Origin: Apostichopus japonicus
Taxonomy: Eukaryota; Echinodermata; Holothuroidea; Aspidochirotida; Stichopodidae
Reading direction: 5' to 3'
DNA: 64,000 nucleotides
Assembly (NCBI RefSeq): GCF_037975245.1
Contig: NC_092562.1
Span: 24,381,554-24,445,553, forward strand
Shown here: one piece after another, positions 11,925-23,342 of the stretch
How positions within the stretch are numbered: position 1 is the first letter of the stretch
Layout of the letters: every line of letters begins with the position of its first letter
The notes under the pieces: model-generated
Seen by the model: only the letters and a program-made list of their open reading frames with translations
Told to the model about the DNA's origin: nothing
Database searches by the model: none
Made by a program: the position numbers and the translations under genes

Positions 11925-13953
11925 ATGAGTATCGACTGATATCACAAATCTCGTCTTATTTTCACTCTTAACGTCAGTAGCTTCTCAGACTGTCCGACAG
12001 CTTAGCCCAGTAATGTAATGATGAACCATCTGCATGCTCTTTGTTGCAATATTGGCGTTCCACAATGTGCATGCTTTGTAGATTATACGTAAATTGAAAC
12101 AGTGGAGACCATTTTGGCAGCAGCTCGATCTATCCTAAAATTCATTTTCTTTGTAAATAAGTTCCTGGGAACAGTTGTTCTCAAGAAACAAATCGTGATG
12201 TCGGAGAGGCACACTCGTAAAGGACGTAAAGCTACCTTGAGCTCAGGTTTCGGCAAATTTAATTCCATTTTGCGGGAAGATTAGATGCTGCTGCGAAGCC
12301 CTTGACCTACAAGGAGGGATACACAAGGTGTCGGTAACAGCATATGATAGCTACAAAAAATAAGGGGACTCCATGTGGCTGAATGTTTGGCTTTCGTGAC
12401 CAAACTGTTATAAATGTATCATAAAAACACATCTTCTTGACGTTGTTTTTCTTAATTTGTCAAATGTTAATTCGTTCACTCAGCAATCTGTTTTATGATT
12501 TCAAATATATTTAATTCATATCCCTGCATTCAACAATGGTGATGCGTTGCAAAAAGCATGTTGCTAATGTACAATTTGCCTGGGAATGAATCTGTTTGAT
12601 ATCCAAGATGTGGCTAGCATAGATGTTATTCATAAGAGAAAACGTAAGCGTACCTATAAGATCAGATGCGGTGGAATACAAAGGTTGGGGCTCAAAGGGC
12701 AAGTACCCTGTGCCCTTTCCCTGTGCCCACCCCATACACGTACACATAGCTGCTTGGTAATCCCTCTTTCCATTTTTGTGACTGAAAATGAAAAAAGAAT
12801 CTTTATATTGTAGTACATTGTAGTAGGCACTATTCTGTTTTTGTCAATATTTGCTCGTAGTGGCTGATTTTCTTAAGAGGGTTAAAAGGGTCCCGCACAC
12901 TAACAGAACAATGAGGAAATCATTTAAAAACAAATCATAATTAGCACAATACTTCAGTATGCACTAACCATCAAACCTGAAGTCCTAACCATTAGTACAT
13001 GTGAGTCTTTACATATTCCAATAGACAGCCCCCCCCCTCTCCCCTCCCAATAAAAAATGAAACTAATTATGAAAAGTAATTTTAGAAATAACAATATTTG
13101 TTATAAACAATAACTTTAAAGTCACTGTCCACTAAAATTGTCCATTTCGTTTATTCGTTTCGTTTGTTTCTGTCATTGAATTGCAATGATATGCAATTAC
13201 TAATGCATAGTATAGCAATGGGGCAGTGGGACCAAAAGTAAGATAACTTTTCGAGTCTGGTCCCTTATAAAGTAAAACACGAAATTATATTTCATATAAA
13301 GGAAAGAAATCATCGAGAAAACACATAGAAAAAGCACACACATAGGGGTTTAACAGAACTGGGAAAAGTAAAATTAATACCATGCTCATAATAAGGCAGA
13401 ACTATACGAAAATTATTCATTGAGTAGATCATGTTTAAGATGTCTTTTATAAGATGAAATTGCTATTCCTAATGATTTCACTAAGATAATTCTAGAGGGC
13501 AACACCAGAACATCTAACCTGAAAATGATACATATAAGTCCTGCCGATAGGTGTTTGTAACATATTGTAAGTACGAGTGTTGTATGAATGAAACACTTTC
13601 GTTATAAAGAAAAATAATGAAAATTATTTGGAAGTAACCCGTTATGAAACATAAGAGAAGACTTCCTAATTTATATTTATACAGCTCATTTAGGGTAAGC
13701 AAGTTAAAGTTTTCCAAAAGGGGGCAGAATGTGAGATATATGAAACATTACTAATATTTCTAATAGTCATTTTCTGGATTTGTATAAGCTACGGTATCAA
13801 GTGCTGGTTGGCATGTGGGTATTAGCCAACACGAGAATGTTGTAGTTGAAATCAGGCGAAACAAGTGCACTATAAGTTGTCAGTAAAGTGAGTAAGGTGA
13901 AAAATAGTTTCAACCTATTAATTGTACAACTTGCATATGCAAGCCATTTTGCT
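11925..13953. other. Intergenic, no gene seen
   Basis: No supported exon. A short C-run lies near 13028. The overlapping sense and antisense frames around 12083-12284 and 12511-12813 lack domains and conserved splice sites. Confidence 0.5.
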
Positions 13954-13961
13954 GATGATAG

Positions 13962-14169
13962 CAGCCAGTTGGGACAATTTCCTAATGCTAATACCTCTCT
14001 AAACTGTACTCCAATATCATGCTCTCAAAGCACTGGTATTGACAGTACAAACATTTCCTAACCTTGATCTAATAGAAACATGATATTCATACTGCTCGTA
14101 CTGACAATACGAGTGCTCTAATGCGGAACATGGCATTACATTATAGATACAAATTGTCCCAACTGGGTG
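13962..14169. mobile_element. Complete hAT-like MITE (208 bp)
   Basis: The ends are CAGCCAGTTGGGACAATTT (13962-13980) and its reverse complement with one mismatch (14151-14169). The 8-bp sequence GATGATAG flanks the element on both sides (13954-13961 and 14170-14177). An 8-bp target duplication and a terminal CA are hallmarks of the hAT superfamily. The interior has no transposase and includes partly inverted sequence (TGGTATTGACAGTAC and GTACTGACAATACGAG). It depends on a transposase made elsewhere. The intact ends and exact target duplication suggest a fairly recent insertion. Confidence 0.85.
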
Positions 14170-14177
14170 GATGATAG

Positions 14178-17100
14178 TTTTGAATCAATATACAATCCTA
14201 GAAATTTAGCACAGTCAGATGTGTTAACACGCAGTTCATCAAATATTACCTAGACTTTTGTGTTTAACTACAAAATATGTTACGGTACCTGTATGAAGTG
14301 ACAATATATTGAATTTAGTCAGTCAGAAATTTTGAGGAATTCATAACTGATATTTTGAAAGGCATTCTCTAAATGTTTGTGTTCTGAATAAAAATATTAG
14401 TGTCATCAGCAAATGTAATAAAGGAAACCTTATGAGGAGACATGTAAATATTATTTATATTACATAATGAAACGTACAGTTATCCTAAAATGGACACTTG
14501 TGGAACGCCAATATTGCCCAAAAAATACCTGATGAGCTAACACAATTTAGATACAACGCTTGTAACTCAAGCAAGTAAATATTTGTCGCGATCAGACAAC
14601 ATTTCAAGGGCTCACAAAATGTCTTCAAGGCTAAAACAATCGATTGTTTGCAATCGAATATAGAATTTAAATCAAATTTAGAAGACGATTTACGGTCAAC
14701 CTTTTTCTACAATTGATACATAACCCTATCTCACGCCCCTTATGACCACGTCATGATTCCTTCTTAAGCCCTATTCATTTATACGAATTAAAGGTCATTG
14801 TTAATCGTAAGAAGAAAAAAGGTACTGCATCTTTCCCCCTAACAATCAGTGGGTTGCCAGAATACATTTGCAAAAATCAATAAGAATAATAAAGTTTCAG
14901 AGCATGGACACATTTAGCCAAGGCCTGTTTTTATCTAACACATATAATCAACTTTACCATCATGGGGTGTCGTACCCCGGTGGGAATTGTCATCTACATT
15001 CTAACATCTTGGCCTTTAAGGTGTAACCTCTTTTCATAATCCCTCTCAATACGCCCCAATTCGGTCTGACGCCGATTCCATTAAGTTTTAAGAATTCCTA
15101 TACTGACTCCAAAGTGTAAAAGAGAAGGAATTGAATGATATGAAACTGCGTCGCAAGGTTACCGTATACATGTTATAAAGATAAAAGACGATTTATAGGA
15201 GACCTTTATTAACGATGTTCATGTCTCATCAATGAATCGAAAAGGCTAAGGTATTGAATCATAAACAGCATGCCATTCAAGGTGCAAAGATATAAAACAG
15301 ATATTTTGTCATGGTAATTTGTTTTTCTAGGAAAGTATCACATAGATTTAATATACGATACAACGATATATAGACTTAATTAGTATATTGTACAGGAAGC
15401 CAAACGGTGTACCTTCCTGTTCAGCCTACAGGGAATATCTTTAATCCGGAAATTGAAAAGACGAAATCACAAAACTTGCACACATTTGTTTCCCAAGTTG
15501 AAGCGCGCGCACTGTAAGTCTCTGCACCTACGTACAGCAACATTTAACTACTTCATAACGCGTAATGTTTCTTAACGCTTAATCCCTTAATTTGGCGTCA
15601 TTGCCAATCTCAATTGTCCCCATTATTAATAATACAATTATTAGTCTTCCATTTTCCAAATTTACAAATGAATGAGGAATGTTGATTTACATAATTAATC
15701 AACCGAATGTTAACGTATGTTAAGGTATGAATGGATACTAAGGAATACGACAAAAAGCCCGATGCAGCTTTATTCGGAAAATTATCGGGATTCATAATAG
15801 TGACAAAATTATGTTCTAATTCTCACAGTAATGTAAAAGCTAAAATCAGTTTGTTATTTTCAAATGAGAAGTGGGTATATACGAATACTGCTTTCTTGAC
15901 AGTATACTGACACAAGTTTGGATTCCACTTTAAGAAATAATAATAATGAAATAATAATAAAATACACCTGGTTTACTGCTGATAGAATCCTTCTGCTATG
16001 AACATTTATCCCCCCACCCCACCGCCCGCTCCTTCTTTCTTTCTTTTTTTAAATAAGAAGAAATTTGTTTGCACTTTCTCCACAGTATGGCCTTTTATTG
16101 CTCAAACAAACACAAAGATAAGGGTCTTCTTGGAACTATGGCATGCTAATGCTGTTTATGCCAAGGAGTTAGAAGCATTAAGTGGTAATTTACACATTAA
16201 AAGTTCATGAACAATCTGAACATTTGCAGTTTGGTGAAGTGTTCCTGCATTAAAACACTTCATATATGCATTATCCATAATAAAAACAAAAACACACTTT
16301 AAGTATCCGAACCTCGTTAACGGACATACGTAGGCATAACGTATTGGATGGCAAAACTTTATGTTCTTTCATGTGAAAGGGTTAATAATCTCTAGAGTTC
16401 ATATCTTTTACCTTTTAAAAATATAATTTGAGATTCCACGATGGTTAATGCGGATGATTCAATACTTTATAAAGTCATATTCCATCACCGCGGGGAGTCA
16501 CCCAACTGTAAATACACAGTAAAATTTGGAATTCTTTCGGACATTTCGGGACCGGAGGGTATAGTGTACAGATATGAAATCAAATTGCGGATAATTGCCT
16601 TTATATAAAGCTTTCATGTCCGATCAATGTTCTGAGGGTCGGTTTGTTTTAACTTCGATAAAGATAGTAACTACAAAACAGTTATTGGAACAATATAAGA
16701 GTACACAATGAGTGTTCGTGTAGTAGGAAACGCTACGTTGAAACTGAAACTCTAGTTTCATATACCATCAGCTCTAGGTAGACATTAATAATGATTAACG
16801 CACCTGTGTAGGGATTGCATTGTAGTAATCTACCGATTTATGGAAATATGAGACGTTACTGCCACAAGATTCTTTCATATTTACCCAAAAGAGGTGACTG
16901 GCATCTTCACTCTCAAATTAAATATGCAGATGTAAAAATTAGATTTTTTTTGTTTGCTCTACTGAAATAGGATCAGAGGACAAGGTGACACCTCGACATC
17001 CCTAGTGACTCTCATACTTCACATAAAACCAATACTTGTATTTTTTAGAGATAATTACATTTCACGTGTGTGTAGAATATCGAAATGAATGTTCATTATT

Positions 17101-17400
17101 TTACATTTAAATTATACTCTAAACAATTGTAACATAGGCTCATGAAATAAAGTTCCAAGTTTAAGGGAACTTGACAACAATGCATACAGCAATAATTTAT
17201 TAATTGCATCCGAAAATTGCCAACGAAAACACAAGCTAGAAAAACAACCGTTGCTTCACGGGGAATTCCCTTAATAGAAAGTTTTTAAAGCAAGTTGGCG
17301 GTAATTTAATTCTTGTTACTTATCTGTGATATTATTTGTAAATATAAATCACACAGTTTAGTGTATTGTATTGCGTTGCTTTGTTTTTGTTATTGTTTTT
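14178..17400. other. Intergenic, no gene seen
   Basis: AT-rich sequence without recognisable coding exons, structured RNA or long repeats. The short frames at 15610-15795 (minus) and 15998-16210 (plus) have no supporting features. Confidence 0.5.
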
Positions 17401-18132
<732 letters not shown>

Positions 18133-18929
18133 TCCCTGCTTGGATCGATGGGTGCCTTGAACTATAGCACCAAATATTCATTTCCATATTTCGAAGACTT
18201 CGGAGTACAAAATCGATCATGATAATGGCAAACCGTCGAATCCCAAGGACTTGAATCGATCTCAGCTTTATATCTCACTAGACTAAATCTAGTACAGCAT
18301 ACTTCCAGCATTCATAAATTATACTACGGTAAAAGTCTTTAAAAAGAAGAACAGGGCCATACATTCGCTACTTATTAGTAAGACTAATTAGTATAGGACT
18401 CGGGCATACTCTCTTGTCGATTGGACAAAGGTGCTAATAACTCTAGAGATCAGCTGTTGAGATGGTTTTCGCTAAGATCTCATAAAAGTGATCGCTGTGA
18501 TTAAGAACAAAAAAATGATTCTGAATTATTTAATACTTAGGTTATAAAGAAATGTTTGATTCCAAAGCATTTATTCTATGCCGATCATGAAATATAAATG
18601 ATGTATATGTCATTGACTCCAGCAACCATTTAACCATGTCACACAAAGAGTGTGGCATTCAGTCTATAACATACGAATATAATGTCTGTTTCATTTATAT
18701 ATTACAAAATTTTAAATATATAAGTAGAATATTAAAAACGAAACGGAGAAGAAAAAACTGATTTTTATGACTACAAAATTATTGCATTATGGACGATAGA
18801 AATGAACAAATATACGGTTGATCAGGGAGCAAAGAGGATTATAAGGTTTTACCGAGAACTGTTACCATCTTCCACAGTAAATGATCCATTCTTATATATT
18901 GGGGTAGGAAGCTTCCAAAAAGTGTGTGT
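18133..18929. other. Intergenic, no gene seen
   Basis: AT-rich sequence with no supported coding exon, RNA gene or clear repeat. Confidence 0.5.
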
Positions 18930-18941
18930 GGGGGGGGGGGG
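18930..18941 (+). repeat. Poly-G tract (G12)
   Basis: Run of 12 G directly after a short GT repeat. Confidence 0.9.
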
Positions 18942-19139
18942 ACATTACATCAGAGGGCACTTTCTCATTCCACAACCACCACTCGTTATGCTATAAGCCG
19001 GTACAAACCGACCATATCACTTAAATATATATGATATGTTAGTATATATGTTATCGATACTATTATGGTGCACGTGAATAATTCAAACAAAATATTAAAA
19101 TTAACATAGGCTTAAGATATCCAAAAAGACATTTCTTCA

Positions 19140-19255
19140 TCATAGGGGCACATTTTATTTGCCAGTAGGGCACATTTGCTATTTTGGAAAAAAAGTGGGG
19201 GCACGTGCCCCCAGTCCCACCCCCCCCCCATCCACCCCGGTTGCTACCCTCTGCT
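19140..19255. other. GC-rich palindrome, possible decayed transposon end
   Basis: A perfect 18-bp palindrome TGGGGGCACGTGCCCCCA (19196-19213), with a central E-box-type CACGTG, is followed by a C-rich stretch and GGTTGCTACCCTCTG. The look recalls the G/C-rich subterminal parts of hAT-like MITEs such as the one at 43.7 kb. I could not find the matching opposite end or a target duplication, so this is only suggestive. Confidence 0.35.
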
Positions 19256-19579
19256 CAAACGTTTAGCCACACACTTACTGTGAATTTCTATTGAGTACTA
19301 TGATTTTACAAGGTCTTGGTTGGAGATCTATGTCACAGCTGAACACCGTTTATAATATTTGGGAAAATATTTGGCGCATTCAAATCTATAACAGAATCAA
19401 ATTACGCCTCAAGCGATCGTCGTTGATTGCATTAATCATTCATTTAACCTACGCAAGCAAATAATGAGGGATTTTGATTATGGTTTTACTTTCATCGGGC
19501 ATTCAACTTTTTGGTCGAGTTATTTGCTCATTAAGTTTGTTCTTAAGCTTTTCTAATCTGTATGTGTATTATCGGAGAA

Positions 19580-19970
19580 GTGGCGGAAAGTGCAACGTTG
19601 TTTCAACCCCTCAGTTTAGCGATCAGTCGATTTGGGTGGAAAATGCCACGTCGTTTTCAACCCCTATAAGCTCAGCGATCAGTCGATTTGAGTGGAAAGT
19701 GCCACGATGTGTCAACCCCAAAGGTAATTGGCGATAAGTCGACATGGGTGGAAAGTGCCACGTTCTTTCAAACCTTTAGCTTGGCGTTAAGTCGACATGG
19801 GGGAAAATGCCACGTTGTTTTCAACCCCTAAGCTCAGCGATCGGTCGACATGGGTGGAAAGTGCCACGTTGTTTCAACCCTTAAGCTCGGCGATCAGTCA
19901 GTCGACATGGGTGGAAAGTGCCACGCTAGTTCAATCTCTAAGCTTGGCGATAAATCGGCATGGGTGGGTC
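19580..19970 (+). repeat. 56-57-bp minisatellite, about 7 copies
   Basis: The phrase GTGGAAAGTGCCACG..TTTCAACCCC..AGCGATCAGTCGACATGG recurs. The GTGG anchor falls at 19635, 19692, 19748, about 19803, 19854, 19911 and 19964, mostly 56-57 bp apart. GTCGACATGG (a SalI site) is kept in most later copies. A period of 57 is a multiple of three, which explains the open frames with a 19-residue repeat; I see no other sign that it is protein-coding. Confidence 0.9.
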
Positions 19971-21254
19971 ACTTCCCCTTCCGTGTTATTGAATGAGTTG
20001 CGCAACGTATTATTTCTCACCACGTTTTATCATCTATTAATACAGTTTTGAACATTCAATTTCTGCGGATTCGATCATTTATTCATAAGAAATGACCTCA
20101 AAAACGTCTTAATATTATCCCGTTTATTCATTACTTCATGTTCGGTAATTACATACGCAAACTTTGACTGCACGAATGGTGATTAGCCTTATAAGGTACA
20201 AGTTGTAAACGTTGTAAAGTTACATAATGCTTAAATTTAAAGTGCATGGACTTGTATCCACTTGCCGCTATCATTACGTAACCACACTCCATTTTTCTTA
20301 CGAGTGACATTTTAAAGAAAGAAATGCCAATTTGCATGTAGTTAATCTGATTGCGAACTGATATACACATATTCTCTTCCGAATAGAGTCCACACTGACT
20401 GTATAAGTATACCTAGGTACACACCTCATCTAATGTACTGTATGTCGTTTATCACGTGATCGCTTAACATCTCGTACTTAAAAGTCACAAAGGTTCAATA
20501 AAAGTCAGATTTCTGTCGTTTTCTGAAACCGCGTAAAATTGAACCGTAATTCATTATGATTAGCTTTTTGCAAATTGCATATTTTCTCTAGTTTTCCTTT
20601 CGGTTAATCTACACCTATTCCCTATCCATACCTTCCGGTAGTACCTCTTAAGTTGGTTCCCGTTACTTATATTATTTGCCCTTTCTGTGACGTCATTACG
20701 TCACCTGAATCTCACGATTAGACTTTGCAAAAATGCACATTTGGTCCCTTGGGTTCTCCAGTTTCCGAGAGAACTTTTTGTATTCTGTTTTTTTTTTACC
20801 CTCTTTTCTGATAATATTCGTGAAATAGTTGGCGATAGTCAGCATGTAAATGTGACACGCAAATGTGTGTGTAAACTCAGAAAGAAAGGGAGGCCATGTT
20901 TGGAGTGTGACTACGTATTGATCTAGTAACCTACTACAGTCACTGTACACATATATTCATTACTACACTCTAAAAACAGTTATATATGTCAAATGATCCT
21001 GGTAAAAAGTGATTTTTGACATTTTTCCGGTTATTATGCTTGGTTTTAATCAGTAATATTGACACTTCCATTTAGTTGACAACGGGACCTCCTTTTCTAA
21101 ATAACCAGGAAATGGTAATTGACAATATCTTTTTTTGACGCAGCCTATTTTCCGCTTTAGATTGGTCGATGCAAAATATGTTAATTAGCTAGTTTATATT
21201 TCCCCGTAGTTCGCAACTTCTGCTTACCGGTCAGGCGAGAATCGGTTGCAAAAT
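19971..21254. other. Region upstream of the five-exon gene
   Basis: No coding exon is supported. It contains TGACGTCATTACGTCA at 20688-20703 (a CRE octamer and a second ACGTCA half) and an inverted CCAAT box (ATTGG) near 21160, about 125 bases before the proposed start codon. These are candidate promoter elements only. Confidence 0.35.
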
Positions 21255-21286
21255 ATGGACGAATTCGTTGCTCCAAAATTAGAAGA

Positions 21287-23342
21287 ATGCAGTTCAAAGT
21301 TAAAAGGATGGAGATTATGGCCATAATTAAAGATGTATTGGAAGGTATTTTTATATTACATTTATGAAATATATATTGAAAGCTAAGACTGCCCAGAGAA
21401 ACTTGGAGCATAAACTATCAACTTAAAGAAGTTACCGTAGCCTTCGTAGGCTTATAGTACTACTATAGCGTATAGGCATACTGTACTGTACAATGTATAA
21501 GACAGGCGTATCCTAAGTATAGGCTAGTACAGTACTGTAAAGCGTGATACATAACGTTATGGCTATAGGGGTCCCAATACTGGTATAACATTGTAGGTTT
21601 CTTGACTTTGAATATATTATTAAATCATTAATGTGACCTTATCTCATTAGGCTCTTAGAGATATTGAGATCTATATTAGTGATTCATTCTGGTTGATTTC
21701 TAAGAAGTTACTCTACGTCACAGATGGTACCCCATCTTAAAATAGTTTGAATCTTGTGTTTACTTTTGAGCTTGTTTTATTTGCTATGTCCACACACTGT
21801 GTAAATCTCTTGGGATATTCACTTTGAGTGGTTAGAAATTCATGTAATATTTTGACATACGTTTCTCTCTCTGCTGCATAGGACCATTAACATATTGTTG
21901 GATTCAATCATTCAGATTTCCAACACATTTGATAGTTCAATTGTAGATTTGCCCATATTTGTATTTCCCTTGTGAGGTAAATAGCGAAAGTGGTGACACC
22001 TTTGTTGTATCAACTGCTAAAAGACAAGAATGTTTACTAGCTATTTAGTATTCCTGTAAGGCTTTCACTGTTTTTTTCTATTAAAATTACGTATTTCTGA
22101 CTGTACTGTGAATGCTAGAATCTTAAAGTATAATAATATTGATCTTAGTTTAAAGTGATATATATATATAATATCTGATATCATGATAAATATGCTTAAT
22201 TATTGTAATTGTTTGTCGTCCAAAGTTAATTGTTTCTATTATTAACTTTTGTAATTTTCTCTCAGGAAAATTTCCCCTTATTCCGAATTTTCCACCTTTG
22301 AATAAATATGTATCCAAAAACAACTTGGTAAGTAGTCACTCTCTCCCTGACGTCTCTGCGTACTCTTTGCTTGAACTTGCTTGAACATTAATAATTGTCT
22401 TTTACAGAAATCCTTATTGATAATGAATCCTTCCATAATATTGCATGTAGAAACAGTGAAGGACTCGGTGAAGCCAGTGGGACCAAGACTGAAATTCTTG
22501 AAGGCACTTCGAGTTTTACAACCTGATGACCAGGCAGAGGTATCTATTCTCTCGAATTTTACACATATCGTTCACAAACCATGGCATGCAATAAAGGGTA
22601 CTGTTACTTTAACTGTGAAGCATTTAATAAGGGATATTCAAGGAGACTTTTATGGCTGACATTCTGAGCAGACTCATCCCCTTTTGACAGTTTTGCCACT
22701 TTTGCGTATTCTAAAACTGATTATTTATCCATTCTGATTTGCAGATGAAAGGAGAATGAACATATCAGTCCAGCTGCTCACCATTCATTCTGGGAGGGAA
22801 AAGGGAGGCAAGAATAAAGCAACGGTGCTGGGTTCAATGACCTCATACCCTGGCAATAAGCCAGTAAGTCATTCATGTTCATTTATAAGCAGAGTTGCAC
22901 TGGATTAGTCAATTAGTAATACCAGTAGAGAATCATTAATGGCAGAAGGTAAACGAACATTTCACCCTAACGATCACAATATACTAACAGGCTTTAATAA
23001 TACAAAATACAAGAAAGATTGCTGCTTCAGCATCATGGTCAATGCTCTCTTGTAACATTTCTCAGCAACTTGTGGTAAATCAGCTGAAGCGAATAGCTAC
23101 GACGCTGTTATGCACATAAGGTCAGATTTCTGTTTTTGTTAACTAATTTTGCAAGATGTAGTAAATTCTGGGGTCACGGCCCTTATATTGATATTCATGA
23201 CCATTTGTTGTGAATAGCGTATTGACTTATTTTATTACAGATTGGCGCAAACATCCCAAAATACTTGGAAGAGGTTATACGAACCGTCAACCGTTTATTA
23301 TTTTACTTGGATCGTGGATGGATCCAACTTCAAACTTTGTGA
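21287..23342 (+). CDS. Uncharacterised five-exon gene, 176-aa product
   Basis: Proposed coding exons are 21287-21344, 22266-22327, 22408-22597, 22745-22863 and 23241-23342. All four introns are GT..AG: GTATTT..CTCTCAG, GTAAGT..TTTTACAG, GTACTG..TTTGCAG and GTAAGT..TTATTACAG. Phases run 1, 0, 1, 0 and every join keeps the frame, giving 177 codons including the TGA at 23340-23342. The 62-bp second exon is open in only one frame, and that frame is the one required. The product has a proline-rich stretch (PNFPPLNKY) early on, a segment KALRVLQPDDQAE near residue 90, a basic patch (GREKGGKNKA) in exon 4 and a terminal helix-like segment (YLEEVIRTVNRLL). I see no signal peptide or membrane span and recognise no family. 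The ATG is uncertain: an upstream ATG at 21255 opens a different 23-codon frame, and further 5' exons are possible. An alternative exon 3 donor at 22540 (GAG/GTATCT) would break the frame. Confidence 0.62.

Noticed and set aside
18897-19255. Complete hAT-like MITE at 18.9-19.25 kb
   Set aside because: The possible ends match poorly and no 8-bp duplication flanks them.
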